Positions 1-11,000 of a DNA stretch of 64,000 nucleotides are shown here, piece by piece. A program made the translations under genes and the position numbers. The DNA comes from Rhinopomastus cyanomelas (Eukaryota > Chordata > Aves > Bucerotiformes > Rhinopomastidae), in contig VXBP01003586.1 of NCBI GenBank assembly GCA_013400115.1, positions 1-64,000 of the forward strand, read 5' to 3'. Each line of letters starts with the position of its first letter. Within the stretch, counting starts at the first letter, position 1. The notes under the pieces were generated by a model that was not told the DNA's origin, made no database searches, and was given only the letters and a program-made list of their open reading frames with translations.

Positions 1-232
1 GTGTAAGCTGGAACATAGGAGATTCCACATAAATGCCAGAAGGAACTTCTTCACAGAGCACTGCAACAGGCTGCCCAAGGGAGTTGTAGAATCTCCTTCA
101 CTGGAGACATTTAAGACCCATCTGGATGTGTTCCTGTGCGGCTTGGTGTACATGATCCTGCTGTGTCAGGGGGATTGGACTAGATGATTTTCAAGGTCCC
201 TTCCAATCCCTAATGATTCTATGATTCTATGA
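1..232 (+). mobile_element. CR1 LINE, 3'-terminal fragment
   Basis: This is the 3' end of a chicken-repeat-1 (CR1) non-LTR retrotransposon, and it continues left of the window. It holds the end of ORF2, a short 3' UTR with GGTCCCTTCCAATCCC, and a terminal octamer run (ATTCTATG repeated, about 213-232) typical of CR1 insertions, which carry octamers rather than poly(A). Only the 3' part of ORF2 is visible, as expected for copies truncated at the 5' side during reverse transcription, but the true left end cannot be seen. It belongs to the same broad type as the fragments at 15,282, 29,464 and 49,355. Confidence 0.93.
2..187 (+). pseudogene. CR1 ORF2 C-terminal domain remnant
   Basis: One frame stays open for 61 codons and ends at TGA (185-187). 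It begins CKLEHRRFHIN and runs through RRNFF, CNRLPKGVVESPSLETFK and HLDVFL to the stop. This matches the conserved C-terminal tail of CR1 ORF2, downstream of the reverse transcriptase. Compared with the sister copy at 29,464, about four residues (VRV-type) are missing between FFT and EH, which suggests a small in-frame deletion, and the usual Trp of EHWNRLP is Cys. It is a fragment without the catalytic domains and cannot act alone. Confidence 0.85.
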
Positions 233-389
233 TCTCTATTGACCTGGGAGGATGGCAGAGCAAAAGAATGACTGGTTCTCCTTCTCATTAGAATGGGAAC
301 TGAAGAAGGGATCCAGGTATTAAACATGTTAAAAAAATTGAAGTCCCTATTAGAAAGATAAAAACAGCACCCACAGATTCACAAAACAT
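233..389. other. Spacer between two facing CR1 fragments
   Basis: Roughly 157 bp of AT-rich sequence separates the octamer tail of the + strand CR1 from the broken 3' side of the - strand CR1. I recognise no repeat, coding or regulatory signal in it. It may be host sequence present before one of the insertions, or filler left by a deletion that removed the 3' end of the neighbouring element. Confidence 0.5.
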
Positions 390-1700
390 TAGAGGGACCG
401 TGTCAAATGCTTTGCTGATTTCAAAATTGACCACATGCACTGCTTTGCCATCATCTGTCCGCCTGCTTATGCCCTCATCAAAGGCTATCAGGTTGGTCAG
501 GCATGACTTTCCTTTGGTGAAGCCTTCCTGACTGTCCCTAATGACCCTCCTGTCCTTGATGTGCCTGGAGACAGCATCTAGGATAAATTGTTCCATCACC
601 TTTCCTGGGATGGAGGTGAGGCTGACCAGCCTATAGTTACCTGGGTCCTCCTTCTTACCCTTTTTGAAGATTGGAGTGACATTTGCTATCCTCCAGTCCC
701 CAGGCACCTCTCCTGATCCCCATGATTTAGAAAAGATGATGGAGAGTGGCCTAACAATGATTTCTGCTCTCTTCCTTAGCACTCACAGGTGCATACTATC
801 AGGGCCCATGGATTTATGTACCTCCAGTTTGCTGAACTGATCCCGCAGTCCTCATCAACCAGAGCAAACTCCTCTTTTGTCCTCAATTCTTCTAGTGCCT
901 CAGCAGTCTGGGGCTTGATGTGAGGACAGCCCCCAGGAGTATAGACAGAGGCAAAGAAAGTGTTGAGTATCTCTGCTTTCTCTGTATCCTCTGTCTCCAG
1001 GGCACCCACCTCATTCAGCAGGGGGCCTACATTGCCTCTGATTTTAGTTTTACCTGCGATGTATTTGAAGAAGCCTTTTTGTTGCCCTTGACCTCTCTTG
1101 CAAGGTTCAATTCCAAGGAGTCCTTGGCTTTCCTACTTGCATCCCTACATCCTCTTACCAGAGCCTTATAATCACCCCAAGTGGCCATCCCCTCCTTCCA
1201 TGACCTATAGACTTTCTTCTGCCTTTTGGGTTTGCCCAGCAGCTCCCTGTTTAACCACGCAGGTCTTCTGGCTCCCTTCCTTGAATTCTTTCCTGTTGGA
1301 ATGCTCTGATCTTGGGCGTGAAAGAAGTGGTCTTTGAATGTTAACTAACTGTCTTGGGCCCCTTTACCTGCCAGAACCCTGTCCCATGGGATTTCCTCCA
1401 ACAATTGCTTGAAAAGGCCAAGTTGGCCCTCCTGAAGTCCAGGGTTGTGATTCTGCTAGGTATTCTTTTCCTACCACACGAGACCCTGAACTCCACCATC
1501 TCATGGTCACCGCAAGCACAGCTGCCCTCAACCTTCACTGCTTCAGCAAGACCTTCTTTGTTGGTGAGTACAAGATCCAGCAGCGCTCCTCTCCTAGTGG
1601 GCTCCTCCACCATTTGCATCAGGAAGTTGTCACCAGTGCACTGGATGAACCTCCTGGGCTGTGGATGGCTGGCTGAGTTGGACTTCCAGCAATCAGTTTC
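390..1700 (-). mobile_element. CR1 LINE, internal ORF2 fragment without either end
   Basis: About 1.3 kb of CR1 ORF2 lies on the minus strand: the end of the endonuclease domain (about 1,340-1,700), the linker (about 830-1,340) and the first part of the reverse transcriptase (390-782). Homology stops just after the FDTVP of RT motif A, so the rest of the RT, the C-terminal domain and the octamer tail are absent. 5' loss is normal for CR1, but 3' loss is not, because insertion starts from the 3' end. A later deletion or rearrangement near 390 is the likely explanation. The exact 5' limit is uncertain by tens of bases. Confidence 0.9.
393..1700 (-). pseudogene. CR1 ORF2 remnant: endonuclease end, linker, RT start
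   Basis: Read on the minus strand, the endonuclease end shows WKSNSASH, RRFIQCTGDNFL, EPTRRGALLDLVLTNKEGL and the catalytic-type DHEMVEF. The linker includes EKAEILNTFFASVY near 950. The RT start shows SWGSGEVPGDWRIANVTPIF, KKEDPGNYRLVSLTSIPGKV, then QEGFTKGKSCLTNL and SKAFDTVP. These segments lie in different frames joined by frameshifts and stops (for example between about 780 and 1,340), so the gene is dead. In RT motif A, where CR1 has LDFSKAFD, this copy has FEISKAFD: the catalytic Asp is Glu (codon at 420-422). Confidence 0.88.
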
Positions 1701-2479
1701 CACTTTGAAAACTACTCTAACCACTGCAACCGCAATGTCCACAGCTTTTGTCTCTCATGATACCTCAACTAAAGTATTTTTCATTTAACCATGTATCCAA
1801 GTGCAAGGACCTTTTGTAGCCCACTTGAGAAAAAGTGATGGGCTGCTCACTTGTAAGAAGCGAGGTTCTCCACCACTCCTCACCCCAAACCAAACTTGGT
1901 GAGCATGCTAAGGGCACAGCAAGAACTTTAAGCCAGTCACCACTGCAGAAAGGGCAATCAAGGACTTCCCCTCCAACTGCCTAATGCTTACTATCAAAGG
2001 CCAGAGGGATGTGGAAGCACAATTGTTAGGTGCAGGGTCTGCTGTGCTGACTTAGAATGTTCTTCCAAATCCAGCTGTACAACACACCCCTCAAGCACCC
2101 AGTACCCTTTTTTCTGAGCACTTACTTGCTTCTAGGTTACTTATTTCTAGTTACAGTAGTCAAAATCCCTGCTCTACCAATAGAAGCCACTTCTATTTCC
2201 ATGAACACCCAGTCTGTTGAGTAGCTACACAACCTGTAGCATCTCAATACAGACACCAGTTTCACACACTGATTTGCAGTGCCACCCATCTCCTGGTGAT
2301 TAAGTAGTCCATCCACGTACAGCTTTCCTGACAGATGCCTTAGGCACTCTATTGCTTGCAGAAGACGTCACTCACGGGTTGTATTTCTTCTACACTTCTG
2401 CAGGGTCTGCCTTCCCCTACATGTTGAATATCTTGAGTAAGATTCACTGATGAAAATCTTTATTTCTATTGTAAATTAA
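1701..2479. other. Unassigned non-coding sequence
   Basis: Nothing here could be assigned to a gene or repeat. The 5' boundary of the neighbouring CR1 may extend some tens of bases into it. The sequence is mixed in composition with no long open frame of recognisable type and no microsatellite. Confidence 0.5.
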
Positions 2480-3060
2480 CTTTAAAATCGATAGATTTTA
2501 CTTCATAATCCCTGACAGAACAACCTGACATCTGACAGCAATTTTTTGGCTTTATCAAGACGAAAACGAATCTTTTTAACGTGGGCAGACGTGTATGAGT
2601 GTTGAAGTGATATTTTCTGCAAGAAATCTTAACAAATATAGCATGACAGCTATTTATAAAATTAAAGTCTGCTGTTGACGGTTTTTCTCGAAGCTCAATG
2701 TTTTCTATGATTAAGATCACGACGCTGAAGTCAGAAGTTCTATACTAATAAAGTCACAGATGGAAACTGAAGTACGGCGCTAAAAAGTATTGATATTCCC
2801 CACTATTAGCTCAGACTAACACAGCTAATGTGTCTTCCCAAACGTGGACAGGTTATCAACAGCGCGAGTGGATAAAACACAGAACTGCGTGTAGTTCGAG
2901 GTACAGTAACCGGAGTGCCCGGTTTCACAGAAGGACCGTGCCCAGGCTGACATTTCTTACATCAACCACCACGACCACTTTCAATGCGGCCATGCGTCTG
3001 CCAGCACACTCTTGATGAAATTAAGATTCCGTACATTCAGCGATCGTAATTAATGTGCCT
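2480..3060. promoter_or_regulatory. CpG-enriched block, candidate conserved non-coding element
   Basis: Roughly 25 CpG dinucleotides fall in about 580 bp, well above the flanking DNA, which has few. They cluster at about 2,560-2,600, 2,680-2,780 and 2,845-3,050 (for example AGCGCGAG, CCGGAGTGCCCGG, AGCGATCG). The block is not GC-rich enough to be a classic CpG-island promoter. No TATA box or convincing first exon is seen, and the short frame at 2,830-3,015 resembles no known protein. CpG retention outside repeats can reflect lack of germline methylation or selective constraint, so an enhancer-type element is possible. This is inference from composition alone. Confidence 0.35.
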
Positions 3061-4367
3061 TTGCATCAGAAACTTAGGTCATGCTCAATGTCAAACTCGC
3101 AACCTTCCCCACCTTTATTGTTCAGCAGGATATGGACAGGCTCTTGTTACTAACAAATCAGGGAATTATTAAGCTAAACTACAGGACATCTGTACTTGTT
3201 AAGAATGTTTTACTTTGATTGTTTGCTAGCGTTATCAATTGAATGATTTCCAACTGGATATGGGGGTCAGGGGAACACTTTCCCTTATTACTTGTCAGCA
3301 TATAGTTTTCATCAGGGTACGTCTGCTGCTGTAAAGCTCCGGGTCCATCAGCAGTGCGGCCCTGGGAGCCCTCCCCTTCGTGCTGGATATTGTCCTGTAT
3401 AAATTTTGCTGACTTCAACTTTCTAATGGCTGTCATTCATTAGTGAGGGCACAAGGACAAAGCTGATTATGATAATGACAGCAAAGAAATTAGAAAGATT
3501 CTACGACTTTCAAATAAAGAAATAAAAAGGACAACGTTTACATTAACTGAAGTTCCATAAAAAAGAGGTTATGTCTTTATAGAAAAGGTTAAAAGAAAAA
3601 TTATTCACCTATAAATACTTTCAGTATTTACACTATTTAGAGCACATTCTATAGTACATATCTGTATGCACAGAGATTCTTAAGACAGCTTTACTGTCTT
3701 CTTTTATTAGAACTGGAAAGATAGAGAACAACAAATCTTCATGCTTTGTCATTTATGGTCAGATGATGTTCACACTAATTTATAGGTGACTGTTTTCATG
3801 AGCACGTGCCCAATGTCCCTTCTAAATATGCAAGTGAGACACTTTACAGACACCTCTCTCTCAAGCCAAACTCAACATACTCCAAACTGGGAGACTACTG
3901 AAAGTGTACCACGTCATTCAACCAGTAATCAGATTTCAAAATGCAGTAAATCACCTCCTCTTACACTGAATTCAGTACAAAGTACTAGCTATCAGCGTTC
4001 AAGAGTTCTAAGTGGTTTCTGTTTAGCAACCTAAATTAATTTGAAAATGTTTACCTGCTGGGCCCAAACCTTGAGTAAATGACTTGTGACTTGTACAATG
4101 TCTTCTGGAACATAATTAAGAACATTCACTGGTAACAGAGCACTTAACAAGACACCAGGGGGTCTACAGGTAGCCAACAAATGGGGGAATTGCAGTTATT
4201 AAGTTGTAACTTCGTACCAACTGTAAGCAAATAGCTGCTGGACAGGAAGATTAGCCACACAAAAAAAAAAAAGGAATGGAAGATGGCAGCGAAAAATGTT
4301 GCTTCAAATAAAGGTCTTTGGATAGATTCTGTTATTTATAAATGGATCATTATTTTGAGCTCAGGAC
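3061..4367. other. Unassigned AT-rich non-coding sequence with a 12-base A run
   Basis: AT-rich unique sequence with no recognised gene or interspersed repeat. A 12-base A run sits at 4,261-4,272, preceded by CACAC, without any retroposed sequence I can identify upstream of it. Confidence 0.5.
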
Positions 4368-4546
4368 ATCACAGAATCACAGAACATTGGGGATTGGAAG
4401 GGACCTTGAAAGATCATCTAGTCCAATCCCCCTGCCACAGCAGGATCACCTAGACCAAGTCACCCAGGAACACACCCAGGTGGGTTTTAAATGTCTCCAG
4501 AGAAGGAGACTCCACCAGCCTCCCTGGGCAGCCCATTCCAGTGCTC
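4368..4546 (-). mobile_element. CR1 LINE 3' end, 5'-truncated
   Basis: The minus-strand CR1 3' end begins, in plus-strand reading, with tandem ATCACAG octamers, then ATTGGAAGGGACCTTGAAAG and CATCTAGTCCAATCCCCCTG, and runs into the last part of ORF2 (codons for ESPS and FKTHL-type residues, reversed). Homology fades after the GCCCATTCCAGTGCTC segment, where the 5' truncation lies. It shares with the copy at 20,294 the variants CTGCCACAGCAGG and TTTTAAATGTCTCC, so these two belong to one subfamily, distinct from the CTGACACAGCAGG type at 29,464. Confidence 0.93.
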
Positions 4547-4829
4547 AAGTGCTCTCTACTCTGAGCTACTCTATTAGGCTTCACTGTAACCGAACCTTCA
4601 TATCACATTCTTTTCTACACAAAGAAGCAGCAACCAAAACGAGCACCAGCATCAACAAAGCACAATTACAGAGGAACACAAAATGCTGGGCTTTGTGGTT
4701 TGCAGACGAAGCGCCAAAGAAAGAAATGTACCTGGAGATGAACACTTCTGCTACTGATTAATGGATGGGTCAGCATGGCCTCTCCTCTCCAGAGATAGAT
4801 GAAAACTTCCAAAAAGGCTTTCAGAAAGC

Positions 4830-4905
4830 TGAAAAACTTGTCTCAAGTCATACAGTGAAAATCAGGCCCGTGCCTGGCTTCCCAAATGCTTTCGTCTCTG
4901 CTGGA
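4830..4905 (-). repeat. Possible ancient MIR/L2-like fragment
   Basis: The stretch AACTTGTCTCAAGTCATACA followed by GTGCCTGGCTTCCCAAATGC resembles the reverse complement of MIR- and L2-type 3' regions (ACTTGCCCAAGGTCACACAG, then a CCAGG-type segment). Amniote genomes including birds keep such old fragments. The match is short and diverged, so the assignment is tentative. Confidence 0.3.
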
Positions 4906-6781
4906 GAGTCTTCTCCACTTCCACCAATGCAGTGATGCTCAGTGCTGTCATAAATAGCTTACATTGAAATTCTGATAGAAATAGAGGAGAGGATGAAACC
5001 ACCGTTTCAGATTTCCTACATAAAGCAAAAAAACCTTAACTTACAGAATAAAGTCTGAATTAGCCAGGAAAAATCCTGGCACTTCTCAAGATTAACAGTC
5101 TAATCTGTAATTTTATGAGACTTATGCCTGCTTCACAGACACTGTTTGTTACAGATTTTCTCGCATGCAATGTGAAAAGAAGTCAGTAACTATTTTACAA
5201 AGAACACTACTAACATCAGTTATGAAAAACACAATTGGGCAACCAGAAAAGGCAAATGTACAACCAGGATAAATCCAGCACAGACACACTTAATGTTCTT
5301 GGTTCTCACTGACATGATTGCTCAGGGGTCCTTTACGAAATACAGAAAGAAGTCTTCAATCTTTACTTTCTCTTTCAAACTAACGAGAAGCGTTTCCCAC
5401 ACAGAAATACAATGCAAAAAAGAGCACATACTACCCAACAGCTTTACTCCAGTTTTCCATCATGTACTTCTCTGTCGTGGTTAAATAGTGCTCTAAGAGT
5501 TCACCAAGTATTACTTGAAAATTTTCAGGATGAACATTAGGGTATAAAGAAGAAACTTTTAAAAAAGAAAAGTTATTCTTCCACTTAAATCCAGCACCCA
5601 ACTTCTACTGCACATGTACGTTTTGAAAATGTTGATGGACCAAAAGATACCAATTTTGTCTGTGTCTGAGGTTGCATCTGCCTGTTTCTACCAGGCTGGC
5701 AATTCTGTCCACTGGTGACATGCATACATACCCCTGTACCTGTATAACAACACTGAATTGAAACAGACCTGCAGAAGCTGTCGCTTTAATTTATCAGAAC
5801 ATAAAACTCAACAACGAAGCAATACATCTGTTGAGCAAACAGACGGGAAAATGTTAATGTTGCCACAAAGACCCAAACCGTGCAAGTGCGAAATGATTTC
5901 TCACTGCAGCAAGACCACGTGGACATGCAAAGTATGTCCTAATTTGATCTGATCACTAGGCAGCTAGCTCCTCTCCAACAGCAGGGACTCCTGGTTTAAT
6001 ACAATTTCCTCAGACTGTTTTTTAAACAGAGAGAAAAAACGGTACAGGAACCTGAAAATGCATCTCCTAACAATTGCAGCTAATTACCATTCAGGCTCCT
6101 GCTCCTATCCCAGCTGCTCAGGGATAATTACCCCTAATGAAAGTGGTGGTTGCAGGCTTCTTGGCTCTGCTCAGTTGCCTTATAATAACAGACTGCCAAA
6201 CACATTTGGCATTCTGAACACCTTACCACAGGGGAACAGTATTGATCCACACACCATGGCATCAAATTCATTTGTGAAAAATATATGATACACTCAAAAG
6301 CAGAGGAACACATCACTCCCCAAAACCAGACAGCTCTTCTGTGCCAGGATGCTGTCTGAAATGCAGAGTGCCCACAGAACAGCACAACTCCTCCGCACAG
6401 CGCCATTTCGCTCTTGTCACAGAGCAGCTAGGACAGGTGAGGGTGCTAACGGACGCAACACACTCAGGTAGGGCTGTGGCAGACCTTGTCATCCTCTGTG
6501 GCCCGGAAGTCTTTCCACTACAGCTATGCTGCTGTATTTTAGCAAAAAATTGCTCATAGTGAAGATGTGCCTCAAAGGGACCTGTTTTGAGGTTTCCGTC
6601 ATCAAGGGTTAATACAGACGAATTTCCTTTCACCTCACGCTGGCTCTTTCAGAAAAACAACTGTTTGCTCTTTACCCAGGTTGTTACTGGCACAGCTATT
6701 GTAGGTCACAACCTTACCTCTACCCAGCAGTACTTTGCCACAAAGACCTTGCCTGTGGACAGGTAGCTGATGCCCATGGAC

Positions 6782-6825
6782 AGCTCTCCTAAAGGGATGT
6801 AAACTAAAGCTCTCCTAAAGGGATG
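6782..6825 (+). repeat. Short tandem duplication, 26 bp period
   Basis: The 18-mer AGCTCTCCTAAAGGGATG occurs exactly at 6,782-6,799 and again at 6,808-6,825, separated by TAAACTAA. This is a 26 bp unit present about 1.7 times. Perfect identity suggests a fairly recent local duplication, and no function is implied. Confidence 0.85.
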
Positions 6826-7383
6826 CACCACCGACAGCTACAGCCCACGCACATCGTTATGTTGTACTGGGCAGAGTGAATAACCACAAGAATTACCTAC
6901 GTTCATTCTGCTCACATTCAATTCTGAAAGTATCTCCAAAAAGTCAGTGATTTTAAGTCAGGATTCAAGAGCAGTTGCTTTGGTGCAAGAAATACCAGTC
7001 TATTAAAATTTCAGCTCTAGAAAAATGCTATCAGTATTTCCTGATTAAGATGTTTTCCTGTGATGGCTTTCCCTTACCTGTGCTACACAGCAAATAGCTA
7101 CGTGTTTGCTTACAGTTTTGAGAATGACTTTCGTCAGTTGAAAAGTAAGGCTGCTCACCCTCCCTTTCTATATAACCATAGTCAACACAGATAAGCCCAC
7201 CTCAAGACCTGGTTTTGCACAACAGAGCTGGGAGCTGATGGGGAACGTTTCCAGAAACTGAGTCTCATTTTTGCATGGAGAGAAGAAGCCTGAGGAATCA
7301 ACAGAATACGGCAAATATTATACAGCTTCATCTTACTTTGAGTTTTTCAAATAAACTGTGCTCTTATTGCTCTTTATCTTGAA

Positions 7384-7451
7384 GGAGGATTGGACTAGAT
7401 GATGTTTCAAGGTCCCTTCTAATCCCTAATGTTCTGTGATTCTGTGAAATT
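7384..7451 (+). mobile_element. CR1 LINE, very short 3' tail
   Basis: Only about 68 bp remains: GGAGGATTGGACTAGATGAT, TTTCAAGGTCCCTTCTAATC and two octamers (TTCTGTGA twice) ending near 7,450. This is a strongly 5'-truncated plus-strand CR1 insertion. It is the only plus-strand CR1 between 4.3 and 30 kb. Confidence 0.88.
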
Positions 7452-8925
7452 ATACAATTACTGACTGCAGTAAGAAAGAGCGGAGTGACAAAGAAATGAA
7501 GAACCAGTCATGGACAAGGGAGAAAGATATGTTCTTAGATGAAATGTGAAGCACAAGAGACAGTCAAGAAGGTGAGCTGATGAAGTAGACAGATGCGAAG
7601 AAATGGTTCCAAATAACAGAAGCCAGAACTAAGGAGTTTCTCTGACAGCAGGAAGCCTTTTTGATTTGCCAAGGAAGTGGTCATCAAGACACAGGCACAA
7701 GAGGCTGGAGAAAGTGATACAGACAAATATGAATTGAAAATGTGGAAGATTTGGAGAAACCCCCATGCTTCTTTGTTTTTCATGGATGCAAAAATCATTG
7801 TCCTATTGTTATTGAGATGCAATTACATTTTTGCCTGAAAGTAAGAAAAAGAAAAGGAACACGGAAAGGAATAAGTGCTGTGATGAATAGCTAAGAACAT
7901 AAAGTCAATAAAAACACTGGTTGAGAGTATATCAAATCAATAGTAGCTAATGTTATAAATAATGCTTTGGAGAGAATGCTACTCTACTTTTTTCAGTTTG
8001 CATATTACAAGCTTTAGTATTGTTCAAATTTATGCTTATTTGGCAATTACCTATTACTGGTAATTTTCTACCCTGCCTTTGGAAAAAATCAAGTGCTGCC
8101 TAGCTACAGAAATCACACAGTTGTTCGGACGCAGCATTGCAGACTTTGTATTTGCTCCCATTATACATGGGGCATCTGTAAACCAACAGGAACTAACCTA
8201 GGTCTTCATTCTGTAGTCCCCTGGTACGGTAGATTTGTATTTGTCCTTGTTGGAAATTTGGAAATAATTTGAATACTATTCAAAATCTGAAGCTAAGTCT
8301 GAAGTCCTGCACTTCAGACACACACCTGGCATTTAGAGCCTTTAAAGACAAACACACAAGCACACCCACCTCAATTTAGGAACAACTCACTCTGCTGTGA
8401 TGGTACACACACTGAAGCCTTTCTCTGAACCAACCTTTGACTAACTGACAAAACTTTCTTTTCTGTCCCTTGGAGATTAACAGTTTGTCTCACATTCTCC
8501 TCAATTATGGGCCTAAAAGAACTCCCCAAGTCTTCTCATGTTCACTCCATCCATCTACTGTGACAACCAGCCCCACTCCAGTTAGGAAGGAAAGAGGATC
8601 TTTACATTTGCCAGGTTCTGCATAGAGGAGGATATGTGACTTTGCCACCTAGTCCTCAATAAATACCCACTGCCCTGCACTCTGTTTGTTTCCCATCAGG
8701 TGCAACACACATCACTTTACTTTTCTGATGGTTTCTCTTCTCTGGGGGAGAGAATAACAAACTTGACTAAATTTGGGCTCCTGATGTGAAGCCATGAAGT
8801 CCAAACAACAAAGACAACCCAGTGATCTTTCTTTAACCTTACTGCCTCCTACAGCCCTATCATAAAGCTGATGACCTGAAAAGTGAGATGTAGCCTGCAG
8901 ATCTCTGCACTATTCAGCTGGCAGT
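7452..8925. other. Unassigned non-coding sequence
   Basis: Unique sequence with no recognisable gene or repeat. A CA-rich patch (ACACACC, AAACACACAAGCACACCC) lies at about 8,318-8,372. A 95-codon frame at 7,535-7,822 (minus) shows no known domain. Confidence 0.5.
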
Positions 8926-9020
8926 GAATCACAGTATTACCAAGGTTGGAAGAGACCTCATAGATCATCAAGTCCAACCCGTTACCACAGAGCTCAAGGC
9001 TAGACTATGCCCCCTCAAAG
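8926..9020 (-). mobile_element. CR1 LINE 3' end, different and older subfamily
   Basis: The plus strand reads GAATCACAGTATTACCAAGG, then TTGGAAGAGACCTCATAGAT and CATCAAGTCCAACCC. This is the CR1 tail type with CCAAGGTTGGAA and TCCAACCC rather than GGATTGGAAGGGA and TCCAATCCC. It is decayed, with only one clear octamer, and homology ends around CTAGACTATGCCC. It therefore differs in subfamily, and probably in age, from the 4,368 and 20,294 copies. Confidence 0.82.
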
Positions 9021-10839
9021 CCCTTATTTAAGTACTCATTGCTTCACTCACAGCCTTATCTGATCTGAGTGGCAAAGGATACAAATTAAAGGACCGACAG
9101 CATTCAAAAGCAGTCTCCTCTGTCACCCAAGTGTAAGGCAATGCAACAGCTCCAGTCCACTCACCTGTTCTTCTGTTAGGTTAATTCTTATTTGGAGAGC
9201 ACCCACTCTCACCGTCAGTCCATGGCTCTTCTGACTTACTTCTCTGACAGATGACCTGGCCTTCTTATGTGATGATACATGTGGAAGAAGCTGATGCTAA
9301 CATATGAACCACAAGGCACCCAGTTAATTTTATAACAAAGAAATCATGGCTTTGACAGCTTTATCAAGGACTCTAAACTTCTATACGCAGGTAGCTTTGT
9401 CCTGTTTCATTACAGTACCAGAGCCTAATTTAAGAAATCATTTTAGTTATTGCTAAAAATCACGTAGGCAGCACACTATCTGTGTCTCCTGGGAGAGACA
9501 GCAATTTATATCTCCAAAAATAATACAATTCACAGCAAAATTAAGGTCCCAATGCGTATAATAATTTTCTAAAATATACCCTTTGCTGTCAATCAACCAA
9601 AGCCTACCTAAAACGTTCTTTAATGCACCAGATAATTTAGACACTAAAATATCCTTTAAAATCCAATAGAATAAATACAGTACCTCATCCGAGACAAAGT
9701 GATTATCATTTTCATTTCACTTCTTAGACAGTTGGTAATAGGGCCTATTCTCTTAATATATGTGTACAACACCCATTAAGGATAACGAAAACAACGCGCA
9801 TGAATCCAATAGGAACCTACAATTCATATTTACGAGTAGGGATCAGATCATTATCTCCTTTACCACCCAAGTCTGGAATAATTCAGCTGAGCACAGTTAG
9901 CCTGGGCTTCAGCAATTGAAATAGACCAGAATCTTGTCTTAGACTGCTGGTATTTACATAAGACTAACTAGATCATATGTTGAAGCAAATAGCCTGAAAG
10001 GGATCTCAGAAACCTGTGTGCAACACAAAGAAGTGAACAAAGTATGGTGACCAGCTAAAGACAAGAGACTACAAACCTACTGCATGTTTTACGTACCAAT
10101 AGACAAGTATGTTTTCAGATAACCCACAGAGCACGTGTGAGTTAATCTTGTTAGGTTTTATATTAATAGAGACTACCATTGCACTAAACCTTTTAAACAT
10201 TTTTTCGTCTTGTTTTCCATGGACAGCAAAGGACCAGCAATGGGCTTGATCGAAGAACTGAAGAGCCATTAAGCACTTCACAAAAGCAGAGCTAGACTAG
10301 TAAATTGAACCCATCCTTTCTCAGCTGCAGAGGACAGTTACTCCTGGCACCCGAAAAGGTCTACAGACTCTTATCACATTCTCTGAACTAACACTAAGAA
10401 CTCATTTATTAGGATTCAGCATCGAGCTTTTCTTTTGTCATTTTTAACGATGGCACCAAGACCAGGTTTTACAAAGCTCCACGGCTGCTGATACTATTAT
10501 TCTCCTGAGTGTTGTGCATTGCAATATCAGAGTAAGCCAGCCCAGTCCTTTGAACGGATGCTGGTGCCCAAGTTAAATCATCCAGCCCCCTGCAACACCT
10601 GTATCACAGAAACTCTACCTTCAGCAGCAGACTCCCCAACACGATTGTACCAACAGTGTACGGTGCCACGCACGTCACTATAGATCTTCCACAATCCACA
10701 GACACCAGGCAGGAATACACCAGCTTACTTGACAAGCTACCCTTTCTATTGTGGAGAAAGCTCATACCATCCTGTTACTCCTTTGATTTACTTTAAAAAA
10801 ACCCCTGGTGCCAGAACCAGCAGACTGTGATGCAATGAT

Positions 10840-11000
10840 TCGTTTGTTGGAGCCACGGCGTTAGCAACGGTTCACCGAGAGCCCGCCTCAGCGATGATCA
10901 CTAAAGTACTATTTGTAATTACGTTGAACAATTAAGCATAAATTAAGTTACCAAAATTACACTGGGCAAAAATATTTGCATGGATTAACTTTGCTGACAC
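10840..11000. promoter_or_regulatory. Candidate conserved non-coding stretch with CpG and homeodomain/POU-type motifs
   Basis: A small CpG cluster (about 10,855-10,900: CCACGGCG, GCAACGG, CACCGAGAGCCCG, AGCGATG) is followed by closely spaced AT-rich factor-type motifs: TGTAATTACG, ACAATTAAGC, AATTAAG, and ATTTGCAT (10,974-10,981), an octamer-type POU site. The combination is common in vertebrate developmental enhancers, but individual motifs this short occur often by chance. Confidence 0.25.

Larger units (their letters stand above)
4547..7383. other. Unassigned non-coding sequence with minor features
   Basis: No gene is supported. Overlapping open frames on both strands at about 6,060-6,640 are short and resemble nothing known. 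At 6,075-6,140 there are closely spaced TAATTA-type homeodomain cores (GCTAATTACC, GATAATTACC, CCTAATG), which may mark a regulatory element. An old MIR-like fragment (4,830-4,905) and a short tandem duplication (6,782-6,825) are listed separately. Confidence 0.45.

Noticed and set aside
1..1700. Twin-priming (5' inversion) of a single CR1
   Set aside because: The inverted piece lies downstream of the 3' tail rather than upstream, so the order does not fit twin priming.
1354..1788. 144-codon plus-strand frame
   Set aside because: Antisense shadow of the CR1 endonuclease remnant.
4342..4761. 139-codon plus-strand open frame
   Set aside because: Much of it is the antisense of the CR1 tail at 4,368-4,546; it is not an independent gene.
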